Below, piece by piece: positions 42,537 through 50,833 of a DNA stretch of 64,000 bases. Source of the DNA: an uncultured Bilophila sp. GTDB lineage: Bacteria > Desulfobacterota > Desulfovibrionia > Desulfovibrionales > Desulfovibrionaceae. Numbering within the stretch: the first letter of the stretch is position 1; every line of letters begins with the position of its first letter. A program made the translations under genes and the position numbers. Location: positions 7,230-71,229 of the forward strand of contig CAJUHZ010000001.1 in NCBI GenBank assembly GCA_910585945.1, in the 5' to 3' direction. Under the pieces are notes generated by a model, which made no database searches, was not told the origin of the DNA, and saw only the letters and a program-made list of their open reading frames with translations.

Positions 42537-42565
42537 TTTATAGCCTGTTTTGCCGATCCTCACAA
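42537..42565 (-). promoter_or_regulatory. Promoter for peptide mRNA, copy 2
   Basis: On the - strand TTGTGA, 17 bases, TATAAA. It differs in sequence from the copy 1 promoter but keeps the same position relative to the gene. Confidence 0.6.
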
Positions 42566-42670
42566 TGCTTTCCCGGTAGGCCGGACACCCGCAACAGGCG
42601 TAAACGATGAAGGGAAGCGCGGCTTCTGCACACGCTCCCCCTGATCGGTCGTCATGGGACGACGGCGCGC

Positions 42671-44401
42671 TCAGTTCTTTGCTGCAAAATAGGCCTTGCG
42701 GATCGCCTGCTCTGAAGCATTCTGCATCCAGTAGCGCCCGTGCGAGCTGCGAGAAACGCCGCGGTACTTCACATTGCCGATCACCTTTTTGCTCGCCATA
42801 TCAAAGAGGCAGAAACGATCGGTGAGGTGGAGGACAAGCGTTTTGCCGTCGCCCGAGGCGGAAACGGAATCGCACCAGGCTGGCTGGGGCGGCAGGTTGA
42901 AGGGTTTTTTCAAGAATTCCGGATCATTGAAATTGGCCGTATCGTAGAAGGGATCGTCAGCGATGGTGTGGCAGTGCCACAGGGTCATGCTGCGGGCGTC
43001 GATGATCTCAAGCTTGTTCTGATTGGTTGCGGCAATATACGGAACCCCTTCCCAGGCAAACACGCAATGCTGGGTGGTGCGGACAAAACCGGGGTGGGTG
43101 TATGTTCCTTCCATGACGGTTTCGCCGTCGAGGATGCGCATTTTGTGCAGCGTGCCGGGCTGGAAACAGAGAACCCCCTCGGCGTGCGGCATGAGGCTGT
43201 GCGTGGAAACGTAGAACACATGCGGATCAAAGGGATCCAGCTCGAAGTGGGCCGGAATGGGGAAGGGGATCTTCGTCAGCCAGACCTTTCCTGTTTTGAG
43301 ATCCAGCGTGGCCATGCTGTCCAGCACGACGGTTTGCTGGAGATTGCGCATGATGTCTTCCTGTTTGATCTTGCGCGGATCGCCGCCGGGGCGCAGCACG
43401 CGCATGGGCGCAAAGACCATGTAGCGCCCGTCGCCGGAAATGGTGCATTGATGGATGCGATCCTGAAAGTCGAACTCATGCAGAATTTCCGCCTTCAGGG
43501 TATCCAGGTTCAGCCGTCCCACCTGACAGTGAACGCGGTTGGTTCCGTCGCGCATGCCCTGAATGGCGTCCCTGAGGGGCCAGCGGACAAAGAGAAACTC
43601 GTCCTTGTCGCCGTCAAAATCCCCTGTGGCCACATAATCCCACAGGCCCTCTTCCGGAGGCAGATCATGCCAGCGGATCATCTCTCCGGTTTCGGTATTC
43701 AGAATGTCAAGGAAGAAATAATTGTAGCGCACGCCCACCAGCCAGCGACGCGAGGGCGAAAGCTGGGCCACATGGACGCCGCGTTTCCACAGCAAATAGC
43801 TCAGGTGAGACATGCGCATGGGCAGGGTATCCTGCCGGACGGCGGTGCTGAATTCCTTGAGCGACAGCGGACAGGGCGGCGCAGGCAGGCGCCAGGTGAC
43901 GTATTCCTGCCTGTCAAAGTCGGCAAGCTCAAAGATGTTTTCCCCTCCGGGGCCGCCCACCTGATAGGCGTTGCCCACAAGAGCGGGAATGCTTGGGGTT
44001 CCGCGTTCCAGATAAAAAGGAATCACCTCTTTTTCAGCGTGCAGCGGAGAAGGCACACTGCCGGCATGGAAGATGGCGTGCAACTGGCGCGAGGCCAGGC
44101 GGATTTCGGCCGGGGCGTCGTCCAGAAGCTGATTGAGCGCGCCCATGGGATTGGCATGGGCGATGATGATGGTGGCCCCCTCCAGCAAATTCCGCTCTCT
44201 GGCCTGTTCCAGCGTGAGGACAGGCAGACCGAGATGTTCGCGCGGACAGGAGAAATCCAGAAGGAAATCAATGGCGACGGAAGGATGTTTGGCGCGCGCG
44301 AACTCCACAAGGGCCGTGCCGTTCTGGTCCGTGCCGAAAACGATGACATGCCTGCCCGCGTATTCGGACAGGTTGTCCCAGGTCATGGTGTCGATGCTCA
44401 T
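42671..44401 (-). CDS. Unrecognised protein: Rossmann-like N-terminal domain plus repeat (propeller-like) region
   Basis: A 576-residue protein with no signal peptide. Residues 15-90 look like a nucleotide-binding Rossmann unit (HVIVFGTDQNGTALVEFARA...IDFLLDFSCPREHLGLPVLTLEQA). From about 190 to the end there are repeated beta-rich segments ending in patterns such as GDGRYMVFAP, FAWEGVPYIAATNQNKLEIIDARS and SASGDGKTLVLHLTDRFCLFD, which suggest a beta-propeller. I do not recognise a family or catalytic residues. The ATG follows AGGAG. It is the last gene of the island, nearest to flagellin, and follows the FkbO/RidA-like gene by 61 bases. A role in flagellin modification is inferred only from position. 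Confidence 0.75.
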   Translation of the reverse strand: MSIDTMTWDNLSEYAGRHVIVFGTDQNGTALVEFARAKHPSVAIDFLLDFSCPREHLGLPVLTLEQARERNLLEGATIIIAHANPMGALNQLLDDAPAEIRLASRQLHAIFHAGSVPSPLHAEKEVIPFYLERGTPSIPALVGNAYQVGGPGGENIFELADFDRQEYVTWRLPAPPCPLSLKEFSTAVRQDTLPMRMSHLSYLLWKRGVHVAQLSPSRRWLVGVRYNYFFLDILNTETGEMIRWHDLPPEEGLWDYVATGDFDGDKDEFLFVRWPLRDAIQGMRDGTNRVHCQVGRLNLDTLKAEILHEFDFQDRIHQCTISGDGRYMVFAPMRVLRPGGDPRKIKQEDIMRNLQQTVVLDSMATLDLKTGKVWLTKIPFPIPAHFELDPFDPHVFYVSTHSLMPHAEGVLCFQPGTLHKMRILDGETVMEGTYTHPGFVRTTQHCVFAWEGVPYIAATNQNKLEIIDARSMTLWHCHTIADDPFYDTANFNDPEFLKKPFNLPPQPAWCDSVSASGDGKTLVLHLTDRFCLFDMASKKVIGNVKYRGVSRSSHGRYWMQNASEQAIRKAYFAAKN

Positions 44402-44462
44402 GCTGCAACTCCTGAAAAACGGTTCGTTTTCATCCTGCCGGGCAGATTGGCCGGAAGGCGTT

Positions 44463-45548
44463 TCACGCAAACGACGGGAATGGGGAATTCCACGGGGCGA
44501 CAGCCTCGGCCTCGATCTCCACAAGCCAGTCAGGGCGGCATACGGGTCCACGGGTGACGTTGACGGCGCAGTCGGCGGGCAGCAGCTTGCGCACCAGGGG
44601 AGCAAGACGCGGGTAATCGTGCGCGTCGCGCAGATAGATGGTGGCGGCCTGAAGGTGTCGCAGTTCCATGCCGCCCTCATGGAGCAGGGCTTCAACGTTT
44701 TCCACTGCCCGCTCGAACTGACGCAGCACATCCCCCTTGTGCAGCACATGCCCTTCCCTGTCGATGCTGGCCGTGCCGGAAATGCGGCAGTGCGCGCGAT
44801 CTCCGTAGACGACGCGGGTGGCGCGCTCGAAGTTGACGCCGTAAACATGGGTGGGGGAAAGGTGATCCTCGGCCTTGAGCCACGTCACCTGATCGGGCTG
44901 CAAGCCCTTTTCGGCATGGCTGTGCAGCCAGGTAAGCACATCCGGCCGCGGCGCGTCGGCTTCAATGCCGGTGCTGGCGATGAAATGGGTCTGGGGAGTG
45001 AGTCCGGACGCCTCGTAATGGCGGACGCGGCTTCTGATCATGCCGGCATAGTTGTTGTCCACATCGCGCACATAGTACCAGGTGCGGATGACGTCGCGCT
45101 CCAGGGTCATGCCGCGGCGCTGAAGCTTCTCACGCAGGGATGCGATGACGGCGTCGGACTGGCTTTCGGAATCAGCCGGCGCGGGAGGATAATCAAGCGT
45201 CCAGAGCGATTCCCATACGCCATGCCGCAGGACAAGGCTTCCATCGTCTTCCAGACGCTTTTCCACCGGGCCGTCAACGCAATACGCCTGAAGGGAAAGA
45301 AAGGCGGAATCCAGCGGAGCCTGCCCGATGCAGACGCGCTGGCACGGCACGTCCAGAGGCCAGAGCCGCTCCACAAGCGGGGCCTGGGTATAGACGTCGC
45401 TGCAAAAAAAGCGAAGCAGCACAAGCGATTCTGGCCGGAGACCCGCTTCATCAAGACGCGAAAGACAGGCCGCGCGCAAGGCCAGGACAGCATCTTGCGG
45501 CGAATCGGCCACAGGAGCATGAAAAGAAAAATAGAATTCGGACGACAC
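44463..45548 (-). CDS. FkbO/RidA-superfamily (chorismatase-like) protein
   Basis: A 361-residue protein with GTG start at 45548, chosen because GGGGAGG lies seven bases before it. The length is about twice that of a RidA unit. The C-terminal half has the YjgF/RidA pattern: HCRISGTASIDREGHVLHKGDV, QFERAVENVEALLHEGGMELRHLQAATIYLRD and CRPDWLVEIEAEAV. The N-terminal half (FYFSFHAPVADSPQDAVLALRA) resembles the first domain of FkbO/Hyg5-type chorismatases, which hydrolyse chorismate. Whether the active site is kept cannot be judged here. If active, it could supply an aromatic or dihydroxycyclohexadiene acid to the cluster; that is inference. Confidence 0.65.
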   Translation of the reverse strand: MSSEFYFSFHAPVADSPQDAVLALRAACLSRLDEAGLRPESLVLLRFFCSDVYTQAPLVERLWPLDVPCQRVCIGQAPLDSAFLSLQAYCVDGPVEKRLEDDGSLVLRHGVWESLWTLDYPPAPADSESQSDAVIASLREKLQRRGMTLERDVIRTWYYVRDVDNNYAGMIRSRVRHYEASGLTPQTHFIASTGIEADAPRPDVLTWLHSHAEKGLQPDQVTWLKAEDHLSPTHVYGVNFERATRVVYGDRAHCRISGTASIDREGHVLHKGDVLRQFERAVENVEALLHEGGMELRHLQAATIYLRDAHDYPRLAPLVRKLLPADCAVNVTRGPVCRPDWLVEIEAEAVAPWNSPFPSFA

Positions 45549-45623
45549 TATCTGGCCTCCCCTGAAATTTTTAAAGTACTTGTGCCACGATACAGATAAA
45601 TTCACATTATATGTTCAAGTTCA

Positions 45624-45652
45624 CAAAAAAAGACTCCCGCCCTCCGGGCAGG
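45624..45652 (-). terminator. Rho-independent terminator upstream of FkbO/RidA-like gene
   Basis: On the - strand CCTGCCC pairs with GGGCGGG around a three-base loop, followed by AGTCTTTTTTTG. It would end transcripts arriving from the radical SAM gene, so the two downstream genes probably have their own promoter or need antitermination. Confidence 0.7.
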
Positions 45653-45735
45653 ATGAAGCAGGCTGCCTTCCATGCAGAAAGACAGCCCACGCCTTGAAAC
45701 TGTTTCCAGTTTCAAAAAATATCCGCTTTTTAGAA

Positions 45736-45775
<40 letters not shown>

Positions 45776-46249
45776 TTCATGGGACTGCCGCGATAAGAAT
45801 TTTCAGAAATTGACGCGCGTTCGCATCCTTCCGCTTCTGGAGCACATGGGGTTTGAGTTTCTATGAACTCAAAATTCAAAAACGCGTCTGCTCCGGCGTT
45901 TAACCGCGCAAATGACCTGCGCTTGCGCCTTCGCGGCGGCCTCCTGCCCACACAGTGGGAAAGCGTCCTGAAAATCAGAACGCTCCATACCTTATTAAGG
46001 TAACCCCAACCGTGACCCAAAATCAAGCGGGAAAAACGTGGAGGGACAAGGACGGAGGCATCCAGTGAGGTTGCCCCGAAGCGATGCGCACGCGCCGCCC
46101 GATGCCTTCGACTCCGGGGAGGCAAGACGGCTTTAGCATCTGCCTGCAAAAACAAAAATCCGCCACTGAGTCCGCAACAAAGCAAAAAATCTGGAGGAGC
46201 ATTTGCACATAAAGCTGCAAACACTCCTCCAAGTGGTATTTTGGACTTT

Positions 46250-48061
46250 TTATTTTAATATAGACGTACAACTATGGATTCTATCGTTTGGAATACCAAA
46301 CTGATGGTGCAGTTTTACTCTAGGGCGAGGTGAAGCTCGAATAAAAGTAAGGAAAAAAATATCATTATCTATATTCTGCTGTAAAAAGTCATCTGTCTCA
46401 TAGGCAGGAGTCCCATCAATGGAAGCAGGGGTGGCATAATGCTTGTCAATTAAAAATGCTTCAGGATTGAGATCCTGAAAAAATTCCTTATTATATGTAT
46501 AGAGATCCCCAGCACCATAAAAAACAAGTCTTTTTTCATGGAGATCATCAATCATCCGGCGAAAATGTTGACGCTGTTTATTTAAAAGAGTTTCTTTAAA
46601 ATGCTGGTTAAGCTTAACCGGATCTTCATGCCAGCAGGTTTCCTTACGCAAATTTTCAAATTCATCCTTGTCAAGAATACGAGCGAATTCCCATAAAATC
46701 CCTCTATAGAACCATTCTTTTGCACTCATAGGATGAGTAACAACTTGTGGAGACAGGAAAGTAATAGGTGTTTTAGGATGTGGACGCAGTCGAATATTTT
46801 CCAATGGCATACGCCACGGATCTTCAATAGAAAAAGGCAACTTGCGTATTAAATCAACTGTATCCTGAAAAACTTCTTCTGTTTCATAGCAGTTACCACC
46901 AATAAGATGAATGCCTGTAAATAAATTTGTATCAAAACAAAGTTTTGTAAATTCAAGTAAATGCTCATTTTTTAATTGACGATGATATTGATCTCTCGCA
47001 AATTTTTCAGAACCAGTTTGAAATCCTACACCTGTACCAATAAGCCCTGAATCAACAAGTTTATAGAAAATATCTTGATGTTCAAGCATATAATCATAAT
47101 TAATATAACAAAAGAATGTCTTTCCTATATGTTCTTTATAAAGTTTACAGAATTCAAGAGTTTTTTCACGTGATAGTCCGAAGTATTCATCCACAAACCA
47201 TAAATGTTGTGGTTTTTCCGGCATCTTTTTTAGTTCTTCAATAACTTCAGACACCTCTCTATTTCGTCTTTTATATACCCTAACGCCTTCATTTTTATAT
47301 AATGAAGACCATTGTCCGCCAGAGCAATAGGTGCAATGCCCAATGCAACCTCTCCCAAAGTAGGTAAAGTATGTATCCCCATCAACTTGAGGATCATAAT
47401 GACGATACATGACCCCATTCTTGATAAAAGAAAAATATTTATGCCCATGCAAGGCTTCGCCGTACTTGCTGAGATTTTTTTCTTGGGGATTCATTCGATT
47501 TTTTATATCCCCCCCCCTATAACGCCAAATAGTGTTACAAAGCGAATACTTTTGCATATTGGGACGCTGGGCGCGCTTTTCTTCTTCCACACAGTCCATC
47601 AAACCGGCAAGCGCCTCTTCTCCATCGCCACGGATGACGCAATGAAAACCGCCGTCCAGATAAAGCTCTGGCTCAAGCGTGGGGCCGAATCCGCCGGCAG
47701 CCAACAAAGCTGAGGGAACAGCAGCCTTGAATACCGGTACAAGAACAGGGATCAACCAATTATTGGTGCTGCGCGCAGAAAAGCCTATGACATCCGGAGC
47801 TTCTGCCTGTAAAATGCGAGCAAGCAGATCCGTATCCTCCTGCCCGATTTTATATTTTGTGGCCCTGTTAACCATTAATTGACCACGAGAATATGACTGA
47901 TAGCCTTCATGCCCTTCAAGGGGTTCTTCTATTTGCAGGTACTCGCCAGACTCCAAAAGAATTCCATGTACTTCATGTCCCTTGGAAAGCATATAGGATG
48001 CCAAGACTCTTGTACCAAGATAAGAAGTTTCATATGCATTAATAAAACAAATCTTAGCCAT
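46250..48061 (-). CDS. B12-binding-type radical SAM protein with C-terminal Rossmann-like domain
   Basis: A 603-residue protein. Residues 1-160 resemble a cobalamin-binding domain (ICFINAYETSYLGTRVLASYMLSKGHEV, VIGFSARSTNN). The radical SAM core begins near 225 with GRGCIGHCTYCSGGQW, where CxxxCxxC would bind the [4Fe-4S] cluster. Residues ~515-603 form a Rossmann-like unit (RLVFYGAGDLYTYNKEF...AFLIDKHYATP). Enzymes of this class often methylate unreactive carbons. The gene is AT-rich at both ends with a GC-richer middle (47530-47850), and it contains a G9 run at codon ~182. It follows the formyltransferase by 15 bases. Confidence 0.82.
   Translation of the reverse strand: MAKICFINAYETSYLGTRVLASYMLSKGHEVHGILLESGEYLQIEEPLEGHEGYQSYSRGQLMVNRATKYKIGQEDTDLLARILQAEAPDVIGFSARSTNNWLIPVLVPVFKAAVPSALLAAGGFGPTLEPELYLDGGFHCVIRGDGEEALAGLMDCVEEEKRAQRPNMQKYSLCNTIWRYRGGDIKNRMNPQEKNLSKYGEALHGHKYFSFIKNGVMYRHYDPQVDGDTYFTYFGRGCIGHCTYCSGGQWSSLYKNEGVRVYKRRNREVSEVIEELKKMPEKPQHLWFVDEYFGLSREKTLEFCKLYKEHIGKTFFCYINYDYMLEHQDIFYKLVDSGLIGTGVGFQTGSEKFARDQYHRQLKNEHLLEFTKLCFDTNLFTGIHLIGGNCYETEEVFQDTVDLIRKLPFSIEDPWRMPLENIRLRPHPKTPITFLSPQVVTHPMSAKEWFYRGILWEFARILDKDEFENLRKETCWHEDPVKLNQHFKETLLNKQRQHFRRMIDDLHEKRLVFYGAGDLYTYNKEFFQDLNPEAFLIDKHYATPASIDGTPAYETDDFLQQNIDNDIFFLTFIRASPRPRVKLHHQFGIPNDRIHSCTSILK
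47509..47517. repeat. Homopolymer tract, C9 on + strand (G9 in radical SAM coding strand)
   Basis: Nine consecutive G in the coding strand within codons for R-G-G-D. In the present state the frame is open; a change of one base would truncate the protein at about residue 190. Confidence 0.95.
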
Positions 48062-48076
48062 ATCCCTTCCTCCATA

Positions 48077-48928
48077 TTATATTATTTCAAAAATTCCATC
48101 TAATAAAAATATACCATTTATAACTATAGAATTAGTATTTAATTGAATTTTTATATTATTTTTATTAACGTTATCTATTCGATAATACTTATTCCAAGTA
48201 TACCATTTTCCTTGAAAATATACTCTTGGCTTTCCAAGAATATGGAGTGGGCCATAGTCCATTGCACGCAAAAAATTCCATATTTTTTCACATGACCAAT
48301 CAAGGCAAAGTTCTCCATTATTAGGAATATCTTTTTTCAGGTGAAGAGAACCATGATTTTCCTTTGATTGTTTTATAGCAGTCCATTTATTTTGTAAAAT
48401 ATCATCCAAAAAAATATTCAAAGTATTTAATGCAATTTTTGATTGCGCATGAAGCAGTGACAGAGATGTCATCTTATCATCTAATAAGATTTCAGACTGA
48501 CATATTATATCGCCAGTATCAATTCCAGAATTGACTACATGCCACGTTATACCTGTTGTAGAATCCCCATCATAAATAGACCATGCTTCAGCATGAACTC
48601 CTCTATGCCGAGGAAGCAACGAATTATGGTAATTTATAATATCTACATGTTTCAGTTCAACAAATCTTTTTGGGAACAAAAAAGTATTATTGACACTTAA
48701 AACAAGAGTTTTCTTATGGCATTCAAAAACAGACTTCAGCTTATCTTGAGTTGCCATAAAATATGGAATACCGATCAATTTCGCTTTCTTTTCAGAAAAT
48801 GACTTGATTCTTTGATCATACTCCAAAAAAATACATTTAATGCCGCGCTCATGCAACAACTGTGCGCAGGCCAGGGGAGTTTGACCCTGCCCTATTATAT
48901 AAATCTTCTCATACGAGGTACACATCAA
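48077..48928 (-). CDS. Formyltransferase-family protein (ArnA/Fmt-type), AT-rich
   Basis: A 283-residue protein. After a Rossmann-like start (IYIIGQGQTPLACAQLLHERG) it has the formyltransferase active site INYHNSLLPRHRGVHAE, then GITWHVV and GIDTGDII, giving the usual Asn-His-Asp triad. Such enzymes move a formyl group from 10-formyltetrahydrofolate to an amine, commonly on a nucleotide-linked amino sugar. The C-terminal part (about 200-283) resembles the small beta domain of Fmt. Base composition is far more AT-rich than the surroundings, suggesting transfer from elsewhere. Confidence 0.85.
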   Translation of the reverse strand: MMCTSYEKIYIIGQGQTPLACAQLLHERGIKCIFLEYDQRIKSFSEKKAKLIGIPYFMATQDKLKSVFECHKKTLVLSVNNTFLFPKRFVELKHVDIINYHNSLLPRHRGVHAEAWSIYDGDSTTGITWHVVNSGIDTGDIICQSEILLDDKMTSLSLLHAQSKIALNTLNIFLDDILQNKWTAIKQSKENHGSLHLKKDIPNNGELCLDWSCEKIWNFLRAMDYGPLHILGKPRVYFQGKWYTWNKYYRIDNVNKNNIKIQLNTNSIVINGIFLLDGIFEII

Positions 48929-48976
48929 TAAGCCATTTGATATCTAATGACATTATGCAATATTGATATAGCCTGT

Positions 48977-49624
48977 TTAAAAATTTGCCGATACGCCAAT
49001 TTCCCGTGCCGGGTTGCCCATGACCTTGCAGCCAGCCCCGACGTCTTTCATCACAACGCTTCCCAGACAGACATAAGCGTCATCCCCAACCTGCACATGA
49101 GGTGCTATGGCGACATTGCCACCGACAAACACGCCTTTCCCCAGCGTCACATTCCCCATGATGTTACAGCAGGCAGAAATCGTACTGTAGTCGCCCACAC
49201 GCACGTCATGGCCCAGGCCAGTCCCCAGGATCGTCACGAAATTCCCGATTTCGACGTTGACCGTCATGCCGAAACCGCTACAGATGATCACGCCCTCCCC
49301 CACCGTGTTGTGTCGCCCCAGATAGGCATAGGGATGAATGACGGTTTCAAAAACAGCTCCTCGCGCCTTGAGCATGGGAACAAGCTTGCGTTTGGCGGCA
49401 GGGCTGGCGATGCCGAACGCAAGCGCGTCATTGGGCCTGGGCGTATAATCCGCAATCGTTCCCACAACGGAAACATCGCACGCCTTGCCACGCAAAGGGT
49501 CTTCCGTATCGTCCAGAAAACCCATGATATTCCAGCGCGGCCCCGCGATAGCGTGAATATCAAGAATAAGGTTCAGGAGCTCACGGCCAAAGCCGCCCGC
49601 CCCTACAATATACAGGTCTTTCAC
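48977..49624 (-). CDS. PglD/NeuD-like sugar O- or N-acetyltransferase
   Basis: A 215-residue protein with the PglD/NeuD layout: an N-terminal Rossmann-like sugar-nucleotide binding part (LYIVGAGGFGRELLNLILDI...WNIMGFLDD) and a C-terminal left-handed beta-helix with hexapeptide repeats (NTVGEGVIICSGFGMTVNVEIGNFV, HDVRVGDYSTISACCNIMG). Members acetylate amino groups on UDP-linked bacillosamine or sialic acid-type sugars. GC content is back to the level of the GC-rich neighbours. Nine bases separate it from the FkbM gene upstream. Confidence 0.88.
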   Translation of the reverse strand: MKDLYIVGAGGFGRELLNLILDIHAIAGPRWNIMGFLDDTEDPLRGKACDVSVVGTIADYTPRPNDALAFGIASPAAKRKLVPMLKARGAVFETVIHPYAYLGRHNTVGEGVIICSGFGMTVNVEIGNFVTILGTGLGHDVRVGDYSTISACCNIMGNVTLGKGVFVGGNVAIAPHVQVGDDAYVCLGSVVMKDVGAGCKVMGNPAREIGVSANF

Positions 49625-49633
49625 TTCGGCTCC

Positions 49634-50812
49634 CTAAACATGCTTTTGATTGAGCCGCTCGACAGGAACGCAGTAACACGTATAGCTGAACTGTTCTTGA
49701 TACGCGCGGAGAAAAAAGCGGTAATCCCCCACCATGCTTTTGACCATCAAGGGCAATTCCCAAAGATCAAAAGGATGGTGGTACACGCACAGAGCAAGCA
49801 CAGGCCGCGCGTTTTGGATGATCTGCCTGCCGCCCTGCAAGGCAAACGCCTCATAACCTTCAATATCGAACTTCATCAGGGTGGGTTTGACCCCGCACAG
49901 CGCCTCATCCAGAGTAACGGACTCCACGGAGGTCGTTCCATCCGGGTTGACCATGGAACCCATCGTGCCCGCGGCGTCAAAAAAGATCGTTGCCCGTTCG
50001 TGTCCTACGGCATTTTGATGAAGATGGATCTTGCCGCGAAAATCCGTGGGCAACGCCTCTGCATACGCAGACAATTGGCTGAAATTGCCCGGATCAGGCT
50101 CAAAAGCATGATATTCTTTCAGACGCCCCCCCACCTCCAGAAAATCCCGCAAGGTATCTCCGGAATACGCGCCGCAATCCACAAACACTTCATCGGGCAA
50201 CAGGGTATAGACATCCTCAAAATACTCTCGTGAAACCGATACCGGCATCAAGGTATCGGAACAAAGAAGGTAGCGCTTCAGGATTGCGCAAAAAACAGCT
50301 TGGGAAAGCGGATCTTCAAACAGATTGAAAGCGGCTTCCACTTTTTTGCGATTACGAGAAGATGCCGCAAGAAATGTTTTTCGGTAAACATCAAATGCTC
50401 TTGTTTTTCTGTCGCCTACAGGCAAAAATTCGCCAATCTGGCGAAATGTGATCATATTGTTGATCTGTGTTGCGGAAAGCTGTGGGGCAACATGGGCAAA
50501 AAGCTCAGATGCCTTGTCGCCTGTTGCACAAAGTACAAAAAGTGCATGCGGTAAAATCGATGCAGCCTCAGAAACTGTATGCGCACGAAGTCCACTTACC
50601 GTCTCCATAGGCGATCTAGCATCATCACAAAGGATAAGAGGGATATCCGGAACCGTAATTTTAAGAAGTGTGATGTAGTCTCGCGCATTTCCATTAGGAG
50701 GATACAAAATAATTCCATCTTCGGGCTTCCAAAGAGAACCAAAGCGACTGCGCGCGGAAGATTCAAATTTTATCCCTTCGTGCAAATCAAATATTGTTTT
50801 GATAGTCGTCAT
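49634..50812 (-). CDS. FkbM-family methyltransferase (intact)
   Basis: A 392-residue protein. Residues 30-150 form a Rossmann-like extension (GIILYPPNGNARDYITLLKI...LILCDDARSPMETVSG). From ~205 comes the SAM-binding FkbM domain: VFVDCGAYSGDTLRDFLEVG, YHAFEPDPGNF, KPTLMKFDIEGYEAFALQGGRQII and LALCVYHHPFDLWELP. FkbM enzymes O-methylate sugars and polyketides. It is a useful intact comparison for the second, out-of-frame FkbM gene at 52523-53880. Confidence 0.88.
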   Translation of the reverse strand: MTTIKTIFDLHEGIKFESSARSRFGSLWKPEDGIILYPPNGNARDYITLLKITVPDIPLILCDDARSPMETVSGLRAHTVSEAASILPHALFVLCATGDKASELFAHVAPQLSATQINNMITFRQIGEFLPVGDRKTRAFDVYRKTFLAASSRNRKKVEAAFNLFEDPLSQAVFCAILKRYLLCSDTLMPVSVSREYFEDVYTLLPDEVFVDCGAYSGDTLRDFLEVGGRLKEYHAFEPDPGNFSQLSAYAEALPTDFRGKIHLHQNAVGHERATIFFDAAGTMGSMVNPDGTTSVESVTLDEALCGVKPTLMKFDIEGYEAFALQGGRQIIQNARPVLALCVYHHPFDLWELPLMVKSMVGDYRFFLRAYQEQFSYTCYCVPVERLNQKHV

Positions 50813-50833
50813 TTTCTTATCTCCTGTTTCTCT

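Noticed and set aside
45560..45600. Sigma-54-type promoter (TGGCAC ...) upstream of the FkbO/RidA-like gene
   Set aside because: TGGCAC is present on the - strand, but the required GC at the -12 element is absent, so the match is too weak.
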